Shown here in pieces: positions 1 through 7,678 of a stretch of DNA of 64,000 nt (within the stretch, counting starts at the first letter, position 1; each line of letters opens with the position of its first letter). This DNA is from VRUE01 sp963706605 (GTDB lineage: Bacteria > Actinomycetota > Thermoleophilia > Solirubrobacterales > 70-9): assembly GCA_963706605.1 (NCBI GenBank), contig OY970165.1, positions 2,418,001 to 2,482,000 of the forward strand, given 5' to 3'. The position numbers and the translations under genes are program-made. A model generated the notes under the pieces. That model was not told where the DNA came from. It searched no databases and worked only from the letters and a program-made list of their open reading frames with translations.

Positions 1-550
1 CCTCGGCGGTCTGCGGCTCGGAGATCGTCACCTCGTCGACCTCGTCGACCTCTTCCAGCCGCACGTTGACCCGCTCACCGCGTGCCGTCGGCAGGTTCTT
101 GCCGACGTAGTCCGGGCGGATCGGCAGCTCGCGGTGGCCGCGGTCGCAGAGCACCGCGAGCTGCACCCGCTGCGGCCGCCCGTAGTCGAAGAGCGCCTCG
201 ATCGCGGCGCGCACCGTGCGGCCGGTGAAGAGGACGTCGTCGACCAGGACGACGGTGCGGCCCGTGAGGTCGAAGTCGATGTGGGAGGCGTGGACGATCG
301 GCTGCGAAGCCGGGGACTTGGCGCCGACGTCGTCGCGGTAGAAGGAGATGTCGAGATCACCGATCGGCGTCTCGGCCTCGGTCAACTCGCCGGTGATGGC
401 GTGAAGGCGGCGGGCGATCAGCGCGCCGCGGGTGTGGATGCCGACGATCGCGAGTCGCTCGGGCTCGGGGTTGCCCTCGGCGATCTCATGGGCGATCCGC
501 CGCAGCGTCCGCCTCAGGTCGTCGCGCTCGAGCACGACCTTCTCGCTCAC
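1..550 (-). CDS. pyrR: PyrR: pyr operon regulator / uracil phosphoribosyltransferase (3' end off window)
   Basis: Starts at GTG 550 and runs off the left edge with about 183 codons visible. PyrR binds pyr mRNA leaders when UMP/UTP is high and has uracil phosphoribosyltransferase activity. The PRPP loop VVLVDDVLFTGRT lies at about residues 100-112, and the N-terminal half (IVGIHTRGALIARRL) and the loop around LCDRGHRELPIRPDYVGKN match the family. AAGGAG lies 6 nt before the GTG. A PyrR-binding loop overlaps this leader, so the gene is probably autoregulated. The pyr biosynthetic genes expected downstream would lie beyond the window. Confidence 0.93.
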   Translation of the reverse strand, partial: MSEKVVLERDDLRRTLRRIAHEIAEGNPEPERLAIVGIHTRGALIARRLHAITGELTEAETPIGDLDISFYRDDVGAKSPASQPIVHASHIDFDLTGRTVVLVDDVLFTGRTVRAAIEALFDYGRPQRVQLAVLCDRGHRELPIRPDYVGKNLPTARGERVNVRLEEVDEVDEVTISEPQTAE

Positions 551-557
551 TCGTTGC

Positions 558-586
558 TCCTTCCTGGCCTCTCGGGACCGGGTTAA
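558..586 (-). promoter_or_regulatory. PyrR-binding RNA loop in the pyrR leader
   Basis: On the minus strand the leader reads GGTCCCGAGAGGCC followed by AGGAAGGAG. The core TCCNGAGAGG is the hallmark of the PyrR anti-antiterminator loop of Bacillus pyr leaders; the flanking TTTAAC and GGAAGG also agree with what I recall of those leaders. The loop directly precedes the pyrR Shine-Dalgarno, which suggests translational repression as proposed for mycobacterial pyr leaders, rather than attenuation. A TACCCT hexamer at 597-602 is a possible -10 that would give a leader of about 40 nt. Confidence 0.8.
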
Positions 587-615
587 AGGACGGGCTCAGG
601 GTAGCAGTGGTGGGC

Positions 616-740
616 GGACGGATGGGGGTGGCCTCGGGAGCGCCTATCACCGCCCAAGGGCGGTGAAACATGGTGCCCCTTCGGGGCAGAAACCACTCTG
701 CGGTGCCGGGGAGGCATCCCGAGACCACCCCCATCCGTCC
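616..740. repeat. Large imperfect inverted repeat with nested hairpins
   Basis: Arms at 616-644 and 713-740 pair over about 25 bp (shared core GGACGGATGGGGGTGG, then TCGGGA). Between them lie a perfect hairpin CACCGCCC/GGGCGGTG (648-665) and a second stem TGCCCC/GGGGCA (674-688) inside a TGGT/ACCA extension. It fills most of the gap between the rnz stop and pyrR. It could be a processed structured RNA, a strong terminator of rnz, or a palindromic repeat element. Its arm core resembles the element inside recJ. Confidence 0.7.
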
Positions 741-771
741 TTCATCGGCCACCCCTCGCTTGGAAGCTGGC

Positions 772-1734
772 TCAGGATGAGTCGTCGCCTTTTTCGCGGG
801 CGCCGTTGGAGATCAGGGTGGGGTCGCCTTTCTCGGGGAAGGGGATCTCTATTAGGTCGAAGTCGCGCGGGGCCAGGGTGGGCTCGAAGACCTCTCGGGC
901 CTCCTCCAGCACTTTGCCCACGTGGTAGCGGGAGGAGATGTGGACCAGGGCGAGCATCTTCACTGCGGCCTCACGGGCTACGGCGGCGGCCTGGCCGACC
1001 GTCGAGTGACCCGTGTCGGCAGCCCGCTGCGCCTCCTCCTCGGAGAAGCTGGCGTCGTGGATGAGCAGCTCCGCGCCTCGCGCCGCCTCCACCGTGGCCC
1101 GAGAGGGCGCGGTGTCGCCGGTGATGACGACGGTTCGCCCCGGCCGCGATTCGCCCATCACGTCCCCCGGCTCGACCGGCCCCGAGGAGCCCTCCACCTG
1201 CTCGCCACGCTGCAGGGCGGCGAAAGCGGGGCCTTCCTCGACCCCGAGCCGCTTGGCGGCCTCGGGGTCGAAGCGACCCGGCCTCTCCGCCTCGATCAGG
1301 GCATAGCCGAAGGCGCGCACGCCGTGCTCGACCGGGAAGACCCGAACCTCGGCCCCCTCGCAATCGATCACGTCTCCGGGCTCGAGTTCCACCAGGTCGA
1401 GCTTGTAACCGACCCGGCCGATCACCCGGGCCATGCTCTTGAACAGGTCATGCAGACCACGCGGGCCGTAGATCGTCAGCGGCCTCTCGCGCTCCGTCAG
1501 GTCGTAGGTTTTCAACAGCCCGGGGAGGCCAAGGAAGTGGTCGGCGTGGAAGTGGGTGAAGTAGATCTCGTCGACCTGGACCAGCCCCAGCGAGCGCTGC
1601 ATCTGGCGCTGAGTCCCCTCGCCGCAGTCGAAGAGCAGCCGTTCGCCGCCGCGCGCCACCAGCACGCTCGCGGTCGAGCGCCGCGCCGACGGCACGGCAC
1701 CCCCCGTGCCAAGAAAGGCGACCGAGAGATCCAT
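772..1734 (-). CDS. rnz: Ribonuclease Z
   Basis: 320-residue metallo-beta-lactamase-fold endonuclease that removes tRNA 3' trailers. The N-terminus has the family signature FLGTGGAVPS. The zinc motif HFHADH is at residues 61-66, GDTAPS is near residue 206, and a late HISSRY region supplies the last ligand histidine. The length fits bacterial RNase Z. The nearby tRNA-Arg lacks an encoded CCA, consistent with a need for such an enzyme. Upstream is a nuclease gene on the same strand, 10 bp away. Confidence 0.92.
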   Translation of the reverse strand: MDLSVAFLGTGGAVPSARRSTASVLVARGGERLLFDCGEGTQRQMQRSLGLVQVDEIYFTHFHADHFLGLPGLLKTYDLTERERPLTIYGPRGLHDLFKSMARVIGRVGYKLDLVELEPGDVIDCEGAEVRVFPVEHGVRAFGYALIEAERPGRFDPEAAKRLGVEEGPAFAALQRGEQVEGSSGPVEPGDVMGESRPGRTVVITGDTAPSRATVEAARGAELLIHDASFSEEEAQRAADTGHSTVGQAAAVAREAAVKMLALVHISSRYHVGKVLEEAREVFEPTLAPRDFDLIEIPFPEKGDPTLISNGAREKGDDSS

Positions 1735-1744
1735 GGCCGCGAGC

Positions 1745-2215
1745 CTACGCGAGAGTCAATTCCGGCTGTGTTCGGATCTCGTTGCTCCGCAGGAGACCCC
1801 GCAGCAAATCGACGGTCCAGCGGTCGATCTCGAAGTCGGCAGCCGGCCTGATCCCTCGTCGCTGGTTGTTCAGCGTCGGTTCCAAACGCAGCCTTCCCTC
1901 GAACTGCGCGACTGCATCGATCGGAACAAGGTACACGGCACGTGTCGGCGGAAAGTAGACGCCGAATACGTCCGCCAGTCCGACATATGACTGAGGACCG
2001 CGCCCATGGTCGGTGCTCCTGCTGTTGAAGATCACGCAGCCTCCCCGTGGCCACGCAGTCTTGCACTGGACCCGGAGGAACCGGTGCTCTCCGAGATGTA
2101 CAGCCAGATCGTATGGACCTCCCTCTCCAAACGGCACCAGGACATCGAATCTTCGAACCACAAGCTCAGCGAGCACCACCGCCTCTCCTGCGTTACCACT
2201 CCCCTGCCGCGCCAT
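1745..2215 (-). CDS. PD-(D/E)XK endonuclease-like protein
   Basis: 156 residues. The segment YDLAVHLGEHRFLRVQCKTA at 35-54 gives the catalytic pattern D36...Q50-x-K52, typical of the small PD-(D/E)XK endonuclease family (PF11645-like, named from memory), in which Q or E precedes x-K. The rest is a compact alpha/beta fold with no other domain. It starts at ATG 2215 just after an AT-rich stretch containing a GAAC-N4-GTTC palindrome, so damage-inducible expression is plausible. It sits between RNase Z and tRNA-Arg. Substrate unknown. Confidence 0.72.
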   Translation of the reverse strand: MARQGSGNAGEAVVLAELVVRRFDVLVPFGEGGPYDLAVHLGEHRFLRVQCKTAWPRGGCVIFNSRSTDHGRGPQSYVGLADVFGVYFPPTRAVYLVPIDAVAQFEGRLRLEPTLNNQRRGIRPAADFEIDRWTVDLLRGLLRSNEIRTQPELTLA

Positions 2216-2243
2216 AACGAAACCTTATGTATTCGTTCGGATA

Positions 2244-2255
2244 GAACGTACGTTC
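2244..2255. promoter_or_regulatory. LexA-type SOS box candidate (GAACGTACGTTC)
   Basis: A perfect 12-bp palindrome, GAAC-GTAC-GTTC, lies 28 bp upstream of the PD-(D/E)XK gene start. It fits the Gram-positive/actinobacterial LexA consensus GAAC-RNRY-GTTY in every specified position. It sits in an unusually AT-rich promoter segment, where TACATAA could be a -10 on the minus strand. It could also serve the divergent tRNA-Arg promoter. Confidence 0.5.
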
Positions 2256-2299
2256 GCTTGCCGCATCGGCAATAGGTGAAGAACTAAGCTGCAAGGCAA

Positions 2300-2373
<74 letters not shown>

Positions 2374-2380
2374 TCGACAG

Positions 2381-2713
2381 TTACGGCAGCGGACAAGGAC
2401 GAAACATCCTTTCGAGGGGTGCGAGGACGCGGTCGAGCATCTCGTGGGGATCGGTCTCGCAATAGAAGTTCGGCTCTTCGTAATAGAGCGCATGACCGTC
2501 GACCGTGAGGTGGATGTAGCGCCGGGTCCACCGATGCTTGTAGGCATGGAGTCTGCGCCCGTCCTCGAGTCCTACTTCGAACATCCACATGAAGTCACCG
2601 GCCAGATAGGTGCCGACGAGGTCGAGTAGGGGCTGCCAGATGGGCGAATCTGAACCGGTCATCTCGCCCTTCCATTTCTTTTTCGATTTCTTGGATCTCT
2701 TTTTTGAGGCCAT
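2381..2713 (-). CDS. Small basic conserved hypothetical protein
   Basis: About 110 residues if started at ATG 2713; in-frame ATGs at 2725/2728 and a TTG at 2749 are alternatives, and none has a clear ribosome site. The first 15 residues are lysine-rich (KKRSKKSKKKWK). The body (WQPLLDLVGTYL, MWMFEVGLEDGRRLHAYKH, YIHLTVDGHALYY) is rich in aromatics and ends by residue 110 in CPLP. I recognise no domain. It lies 7 bp beyond the tRNA-Arg and is transcribed towards it. Confidence 0.55.
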   Translation of the reverse strand: MASKKRSKKSKKKWKGEMTGSDSPIWQPLLDLVGTYLAGDFMWMFEVGLEDGRRLHAYKHRWTRRYIHLTVDGHALYYEEPNFYCETDPHEMLDRVLAPLERMFRPCPLP

Positions 2714-2813
2714 GCGCCCGATCATCATCTGGCGGTTGTGACGGGACAAGACCCAAGTGAGCCAATTCCGCTACGGCCCCATGGAGACTTTGTGACCGCC
2801 TCGGCGTCGTGTC

Positions 2814-2819
2814 TAATAC
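2814..2819 (+). promoter_or_regulatory. -10 box TAATAC of a probable leaderless promoter
   Basis: TAATAC ends 6 nt before the ATG of the downstream gene, which would put the transcription start at or next to the start codon. TTGTGA at 2790-2795 is a possible -35 with an 18-bp spacer. No Shine-Dalgarno is present. Confidence 0.5.
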
Positions 2820-2825
2820 CGCGCT

Positions 2826-3542
2826 ATGCCCGACCTCAAAGGAAGCCGCCCCCCGAGGGGGGCGTTGGCGGTGATCGCGGTCGGTCTGATCGCGACCGTC
2901 GCCGCGGTGCTGCTGACGACGGATGCGTCCGGCGGCAGCTCGGTCGAGATCGAATGGGCCGCGCACGCTCAGCTCCCCGACTCTCCCCCAGCGGCGATCC
3001 CCGGGGGCGGCTCGATGAAGCTCGCGAACGGCGGCCTGCGAGCGACCGAAGAGAACATCGATGGCGAACGGGTCTTCCGGGTCGCAACGGTCCTGGGGAT
3101 CAAGGCCGGCTCCGCCGTCGGGCAGGCGCGGGTGCGCTGCCGGACGAGCGGCAGCGGGGGCGCCGAACTGGGCCGCACGGTCAACAGCCGTGGCGCGTTC
3201 CCGCGCTCCAGCGGCGAATACAACCTGACCAAGCAGGAAGTCCCTGAGAGCGTCGGGATCAGGCTGCCGATCCAGGGAGCCGAATTCGCCTCGCTGGAAA
3301 TGGGCGACGCCTTCGACGCCTTCACCAACCTGCCGGGTGTCGTCGTCAGTTGGCAGCCGCACCGGACCCATTCCCAGGAATGGCAGTGGGGACTCCCTCG
3401 GGGTCGCCCCCAGGAGCCGCTCGAGCTCGGCTTCGCGTCGTTCTGGCGCACGACGGCGGTACCCGGCGCTCGCATCGCCTGCGCCCTGGAAAACAGCGTC
3501 GGCACGGCAACCGTCCGCACCGCCGGGTCGCTCACCCGCTAG
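2826..3542 (+). CDS. Membrane-anchored exported hypothetical protein
   Basis: 238 residues. A basic start is followed by one hydrophobic segment (about residues 13-31, ALAVIAVGLIATVAAVLL), consistent with an uncleaved signal anchor, then a polar extracytoplasmic domain with two cysteines (about C101 and C221) that could form a disulfide. No recognised domain. The last 11 bp overlap the convergent yedK end. A TAATAC hexamer 6 nt upstream suggests a leaderless transcript. Confidence 0.6.
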   Translation: MPDLKGSRPPRGALAVIAVGLIATVAAVLLTTDASGGSSVEIEWAAHAQLPDSPPAAIPGGGSMKLANGGLRATEENIDGERVFRVATVLGIKAGSAVGQARVRCRTSGSGGAELGRTVNSRGAFPRSSGEYNLTKQEVPESVGIRLPIQGAEFASLEMGDAFDAFTNLPGVVVSWQPHRTHSQEWQWGLPRGRPQEPLELGFASFWRTTAVPGARIACALENSVGTATVRTAGSLTR

Positions 3543-4332
3543 GGGCGACCAACAGCTCGGGGCCCTCGATCCCTTTGCCGACCTTGTTCAGCTTCGGGTT
3601 GGCGGGGGCGCTGGACATCCGTGACGCCGGCAGCGGAGCGCACATCGCGATCGCGTCCTCGACCTCGAGGTCGGGCCGCAGCCAGGCCGCCTCGGCCTCC
3701 GGGGTCGGCAGGATCGCCGGCATCCGGTCGTGCACCTTGGCGACGACCTCGTTCGGGGTCGTGGTGACGATCGTGCAGCTGTAGAGCCAGCCGTCCTCGA
3801 AACCCCGGTCCCCCTCGTCCTCCCACTCCTTGCGGGTGCAGATGCCGGCGAAGGCGAACGGCTCGCCGCCGTCAACCGTGAAGCGCCATGGCTGGCGCGG
3901 CTGCTTGGGGTCCTCGGCCACCATCCACTCGTAGAAGCCGTCGGCGACGATCAGGCAGCGATGGCGGAACTTGCCGACCAGCGGAGAGTAGGCGCGGCTG
4001 GAGGTCAGGTTCTCGGCTTTGGCGTTGATCATCCGGTAGCCGACCTTGAGGTCCTTGGCCCAGCGGGGCACCAGGCCCCAGCGCATCAGCCGGGCCTCCC
4101 GCTCTCCCTGCGCCGCCTCCTCGGGGTCGGGCGAGGAGCGCACCGTGAGAACCTCCTGGGTCGGCGCCACGTTGAAGCGCCCCAGTCCCGATTCGGCTTT
4201 TTTGGCTCGCTCGGCGCTCGGCGGCGGCGCCTCGCCGGAGGAGTTCCGCTCCAGCGACCTTTCCAGCTCGACCTGGAAGCGGTCGGCGATCGTCTTCGTG
4301 TCTTTGGCCGTGACCGTGAAGCGTCCGCACAT
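3532..4332 (-). CDS. yedK: SOS-response-associated peptidase (YedK/HMCES, SRAP domain)
   Basis: 266 residues. HMCES-type proteins crosslink through Cys2 to abasic sites in single-stranded DNA and shield them. The start MCGRF keeps catalytic Cys2; FNVAPTQ, MRWGLVPRWAKD, MINAKAE, GFYEWM (catalytic Glu) and VHDRMPAIL (catalytic His) follow in family order. An insertion of about 25 Ser/Glu/Pro-rich residues sits between the N-terminal helix and the FNVAPTQ motif. A perfect 16-bp palindrome abuts the start codon. No 5' partner gene is close. Confidence 0.93.
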   Translation of the reverse strand: MCGRFTVTAKDTKTIADRFQVELERSLERNSSGEAPPPSAERAKKAESGLGRFNVAPTQEVLTVRSSPDPEEAAQGEREARLMRWGLVPRWAKDLKVGYRMINAKAENLTSSRAYSPLVGKFRHRCLIVADGFYEWMVAEDPKQPRQPWRFTVDGGEPFAFAGICTRKEWEDEGDRGFEDGWLYSCTIVTTTPNEVVAKVHDRMPAILPTPEAEAAWLRPDLEVEDAIAMCAPLPASRMSSAPANPKLNKVGKGIEGPELLVAPSG

Positions 4333-4347
4333 AGTCTGAGCAGACTA
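4332..4347. promoter_or_regulatory. 16-bp perfect palindrome at the yedK start (operator candidate)
   Basis: TAGTCTG-AG-CAGACTA reads identically on both strands apart from the 2-nt centre. Its end base is the first base of the yedK ATG. That position would block transcription or translation initiation if bound. It does not match the GAAC-N4-GTTC SOS consensus. Confidence 0.4.
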
Positions 4348-4410
4348 GTCCCGCTGTGCCTCACGGCTGGGTTTTTGACGCGTCGGGGCCTCTCGTATCT
4401 TCGCCATTCC

Positions 4411-5415
4411 CTAAGAGTAGCTTTTTGTCTTCAGGCTATTTGGCCTTGCCTCCGGGTGCTCGCGATACCACTCCAGGGTGCGGCGGAGGCCTTCCTCCAA
4501 GCCCACCTCCGGCCGCCAGCCGGTCAGCTCGCGCAGCTTGGTCGAGTCGACGAACTGGCGGTCGATCTCGCCGTCGGGGTTGCCGTCGCCCTGGAAGTCG
4601 GGCTCGATCCCGCCGCCGGCGGCCTCCGCGATCAGCGCCACCACCTCGCGCACCGAGTGGGGGCGCTCCCCGCCGGCATTGAACGCCTCGCCCGCGGCGC
4701 CGTCGTCGAGGGCGCCGGCGATTGCCAGGTAGGCCGCCACGGCGTCGTCGACGTGGAGGAAGTCGCGCTCGGGACTGCCGTCGGAGCGGATGACGGGCGC
4801 GCGCCCGTCGAGCAGGGCGACGACCGTCTCCGGGATCAGGCGGGAGAAGTTGAGATCGCCGCCGCCGTAGATGTTGGCGAAGCGGGTCACCGCCAGCGGC
4901 ACGCCGTACGCCCTCGCGTAGCTGCGCGCGATCACGTCCGCCGCCGCCTTGCTGGCGTCGTAGGGATAGGAGGCTCGCAGCGGGAAGTCCTCGCGGTAGG
5001 GCAGCTCCGGGCTTGACCCGTAGGCCTTGTCGGAGGAGGCGAAGACGACCTGCGCGACGTCGTGCGTGCGGCAGGCCTCGAACACGTTCCAGGCGCCGCG
5101 CACGTTGACTTCGAGCGTCTCCAGCGGCGACTCCCGCGCGACCCCGACGATCGTCTGCGCCGCCAGGTGGAAGACGGCGTCGCTGCCGAGAACCGCCGCC
5201 TCGACCGCCTCGGCGTCGCGCAGATCGGCCTCCGCCAGCTCGACTTCGTCGCGAATCCCGAGCAGGTCGAGGCCGGAGCGCCGTGGGCCGCCGACGTCCG
5301 CAAGCCGCGGCTCGGGCCGATCCAGCACCCGCACCCGCTCACCGCGCCCCAACAGCGCCTTCGCCAGGTGCGAGCCGACGAAGCCGTGGGCGCCGCTGAT
5401 CAGGGCACGGGTCAC
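4411..5415 (-). CDS. NAD-dependent sugar-nucleotide 4,6-dehydratase/epimerase (RfbG-like)
   Basis: About 334 residues, an extended short-chain dehydrogenase. The Rossmann motif GAHGFVGSHL opens the protein, FHLAAQ follows, and the catalytic elements SSDKAYG and YDASK (Tyr-xxx-Lys) are intact. IYGGGDLNFSRLIP and RDFLHVDDAV are typical of CDP-glucose or GDP-mannose 4,6-dehydratases. GTG 5415 is preferred: its GTGA overlaps the stop of the upstream nucleotidyltransferase. Pairing with an RfbF-like enzyme suggests the substrate is CDP-glucose, for surface glycans; this is inference. Confidence 0.82.
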   Translation of the reverse strand: MTRALISGAHGFVGSHLAKALLGRGERVRVLDRPEPRLADVGGPRRSGLDLLGIRDEVELAEADLRDAEAVEAAVLGSDAVFHLAAQTIVGVARESPLETLEVNVRGAWNVFEACRTHDVAQVVFASSDKAYGSSPELPYREDFPLRASYPYDASKAAADVIARSYARAYGVPLAVTRFANIYGGGDLNFSRLIPETVVALLDGRAPVIRSDGSPERDFLHVDDAVAAYLAIAGALDDGAAGEAFNAGGERPHSVREVVALIAEAAGGGIEPDFQGDGNPDGEIDRQFVDSTKLRELTGWRPEVGLEEGLRRTLEWYREHPEARPNSLKTKSYS

Positions 5416-6152
5416 AGCCCCACCCCCGTCCCGGTCCAAACCGTCCACGGCGGCTTGCCACCTGCCCAGAGGTCGTTCAGCACCACCGCGTCCTTGTAGG
5501 TGTCCATGCAGTCCCAGAAGCCCTCGTGGGGATGGGCGCGCAGCTGCCCATCCTCCGCCAGTCGCCCCAGCGGCTCGCGCTCCAGGACGCTGTCCCCGTC
5601 GAGGTAGTCATGGACTCCCGGCTCGAAGCAGAAGAAGCCGCCGTTGATCCAGTGCTCGCTGCGCGGCTTCTCGACGAAGCCCTCGACCCGGCCGTCGCCG
5701 TCCAGCTTGGCGACGCCCCACTGAAGGTGCGGGCGCACGACCGTCATCGTCGCCAGCCCGTCGTGCCCCCGATGGAAGTCGAGCTGCGCGCCGAGGTCGA
5801 TATCGGCGACGCCGTCGGCGTAGGTCGCACAGAAGGTCTCCTCACCGAGGCGGCCGGCGAGTCGCGCGATTCGCCCCCCGGTGGGAGTGTCGAGTCCGGT
5901 GTCGACGCACTCGACCGCGAGTCCGCCGGGCCAGGGCTCGGCGGCGACGAACTCCTCGACCGCCTCGCCCAGATAGCCGGTGGCGAGCAGGAAGCGCTCG
6001 AACCCCTGCGCCGCGTAGATCCCGATCACGTGCCAGAGAATCGGCCGGCCGCCGATCTCGACCAGCGCCTTCGGCACTGTCTCCGTCCGCTCCCGCAGCC
6101 GCGTGCCCCGGCCACCGCAGAGGATGACTACCGGCGGTTTCAGGGGACTCAG
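5412..6152 (-). CDS. Glucose-1-phosphate cytidylyltransferase-like nucleotidyltransferase (RfbF-like)
   Basis: The essential motif GGRGTRLRERTETVPK lies upstream of the first usable GTG (6077), so translation must begin earlier. No ATG, GTG or TTG exists in that frame before it. The best option is CTG 6152, whose CTGA overlaps the stop of the MoaD-like gene in the 4-nt style used throughout the window. The body (VEIGGRPILWH, TYADGVADID, WINGGFFCFEPG, HEGFWDCMDTYKD) closely follows RfbF, which makes CDP-glucose from CTP and glucose-1-phosphate. Length about 246 residues, normal for the family. Confidence 0.8.
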   Translation of the reverse strand: MSPLKPPVVILCGGRGTRLRERTETVPKALVEIGGRPILWHVIGIYAAQGFERFLLATGYLGEAVEEFVAAEPWPGGLAVECVDTGLDTPTGGRIARLAGRLGEETFCATYADGVADIDLGAQLDFHRGHDGLATMTVVRPHLQWGVAKLDGDGRVEGFVEKPRSEHWINGGFFCFEPGVHDYLDGDSVLEREPLGRLAEDGQLRAHPHEGFWDCMDTYKDAVVLNDLWAGGKPPWTVWTGTGVGL

Positions 6153-6424
6153 CAGCCGCCTGCAACAGCCGGGAGAATCGTTACCTCGTCGCCCTCGGCG
6201 ATCGACGTCTCGAGCCCCTGCTGGAAGCGGATGTCCTCGCCGCTGACGTAGACGTTGACGAAGCGGCGCAGATCGCCGTCCTGGGTGATCCGCTCGCGCA
6301 GATCGCCGTGCGCGGCGAAGACCGCGTCGAGGACCTCGCCGACGGTTGAGCCGGCGACCTCGACCTCGGCCTCCCCCCCGGTCGCGGCGCGAAGCTGGGT
6401 CGGGATCTTGACGGTGACTGCCAT
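6149..6424 (-). CDS. MoaD/ThiS-family ubiquitin-like sulfur carrier
   Basis: 91 residues with the beta-grasp pattern of MoaD/ThiS carriers: VTVKIPTQLR start, VGEVLDAV helix, VNVYVSGEDI, and EGDEVTILPAVAGG near the end. The C-terminus is Gly89-Gly90-Cys91, so one residue would have to be removed to expose the Gly-Gly tail used for thiocarboxylate formation. Mycobacterial CysO (with the Mec+ protease) and Wolinella HcyS (with HcyD) are known systems of this kind. Its ATG shares one base with the threonine synthase-like stop (TGATG), so the two are co-translated behind a SAM riboswitch. No JAMM protease or E1 gene is in the window. Confidence 0.85.
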   Translation of the reverse strand: MAVTVKIPTQLRAATGGEAEVEVAGSTVGEVLDAVFAAHGDLRERITQDGDLRRFVNVYVSGEDIRFQQGLETSIAEGDEVTILPAVAGGC

Positions 6425-7659
6425 CAGACGGCTACCTCCTGGGGCTCGAAAGCGGATTCGAAGCTGTCCAGATCGGGGTCGATCTCATGCATGCGAAAAC
6501 TATCGCGAGTCGCGTCGAGGGTCTTCAGCCCCTCGCCGGTGATGTAGACGACGACCCGCTCGCCGGTGGAGATGTCGCCGCGTTCGGCCAGCTTGGCCAG
6601 GGCGCCGATCGTCACCCCACCCGCGGTCTCGGTGAAGATCCCGGTGGTCTCGGCCAGCAGCTGGATCCCGGCGCGAATCTCATCGTCGGTGACCGAGTCG
6701 ATCGCGCCACCGCTGCGACGCGCCTGCTCCAGCGCGTAGGGGCCGTCGGCCGGGTCGCCGATCGCAAGGCTCTTGGCGATCGTCTCCGGCTTCTGCGGCT
6801 TGCAGACGTCCCAGCCTTCGGCGAATGCGGTCGCCACCGGGCTGCAACCCTGCGCCTGGGCCCCGTTGAAGACCGGCTGCGCACCGTTGACCAGACCAAG
6901 GTCCAGCCACTCCTGGAAGCCGCGACCGACCTTGGTGAAGAGCGAACCGGAGGCGATCGGACAGACCACTCGGTCGGGCAGCTCCCAGCCCAGCTGCTCG
7001 GCGGTCTCATAGGCGAGCGTCTTCGAGCCCTCCGCGTAGTAGGGCCGCAGGTTGACGTTGACGAAGGCCCAGGGACGGGTTTCGGCGAGCTGCGTGCAGA
7101 GCCGGTTGACCTCGTCGTAGTTGCCGCGCACCCCGACCAGGTTGGTGCCGTAGATCCCGGTGGCGAGCAGCTTCTGTTCCTCCAGGTTGGCGGGGACGAG
7201 CACGTAGGACTCGAGACCGGCGGCGGCGGCGTGGGCGGCAACCGCATTGGCCAGGTTGCCGGTCGAAGCGCAGGCCACCGTCTCGAAGCCCAGCTCCCGC
7301 GCCTTGGCAACCGCCACTGCCACCACCCGGTCCTTGAAGGAGTGGGTCGGGTTGGCGGCGTCGTTCTTGACCCAGATCTCGGCGTCGAGGCCGAGCCGCT
7401 CGGCGAGCCGGTCGGCGCGCAGGAGCGGCGTCAGGCCCGGCTCGAGCGGATCGCCCGGGCGCCCGGCGAAGGGCAGGAAGTCCGCGTAGCGCCAGATTCC
7501 CTGCGAGCCCGCCTGGATGCGGCGCTTTGCCTCGGTGGCGTCGAGCGAGGAGTGATCGTAGGCGACTTCGAGCGGGCCGAAGCAGTTTTCGCAGGCATAG
7601 CTTGCGTCAAGCTCGTAGGTGGCCCCGCACTCCTTGCACTTCAGGTTCTCGATTGACAT
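6424..7659 (-). CDS. thrC: Threonine synthase-like PLP enzyme
   Basis: 411 residues, fold-type II PLP enzyme. An N-terminal zinc ribbon uses C8, C11, C23 and C26. The PLP lysine is about K109 in NPTHSFKDR; ACASTGNLANA and the late VYITGEGLKTLD are typical of threonine synthase (O-phosphohomoserine to threonine). Regulation is by a complete SAM-I riboswitch plus terminator directly upstream, and the next gene is a sulfur carrier. Both are unusual for pure threonine synthesis and suggest it may accept protein-bound sulfide to make homocysteine. That role is inference; the sequence itself supports threonine synthase. Confidence 0.9.
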   Translation of the reverse strand: MSIENLKCKECGATYELDASYACENCFGPLEVAYDHSSLDATEAKRRIQAGSQGIWRYADFLPFAGRPGDPLEPGLTPLLRADRLAERLGLDAEIWVKNDAANPTHSFKDRVVAVAVAKARELGFETVACASTGNLANAVAAHAAAAGLESYVLVPANLEEQKLLATGIYGTNLVGVRGNYDEVNRLCTQLAETRPWAFVNVNLRPYYAEGSKTLAYETAEQLGWELPDRVVCPIASGSLFTKVGRGFQEWLDLGLVNGAQPVFNGAQAQGCSPVATAFAEGWDVCKPQKPETIAKSLAIGDPADGPYALEQARRSGGAIDSVTDDEIRAGIQLLAETTGIFTETAGGVTIGALAKLAERGDISTGERVVVYITGEGLKTLDATRDSFRMHEIDPDLDSFESAFEPQEVAV

Positions 7660-7678
7660 CCGATCTTCCTTTTCCTAG

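Noticed and set aside
3730..5016. 428-codon plus-strand frame across yedK and the RfbG-like gene
   Set aside because: It spans two genes on the opposite strand, has no ribosome site, and has antisense-type composition.
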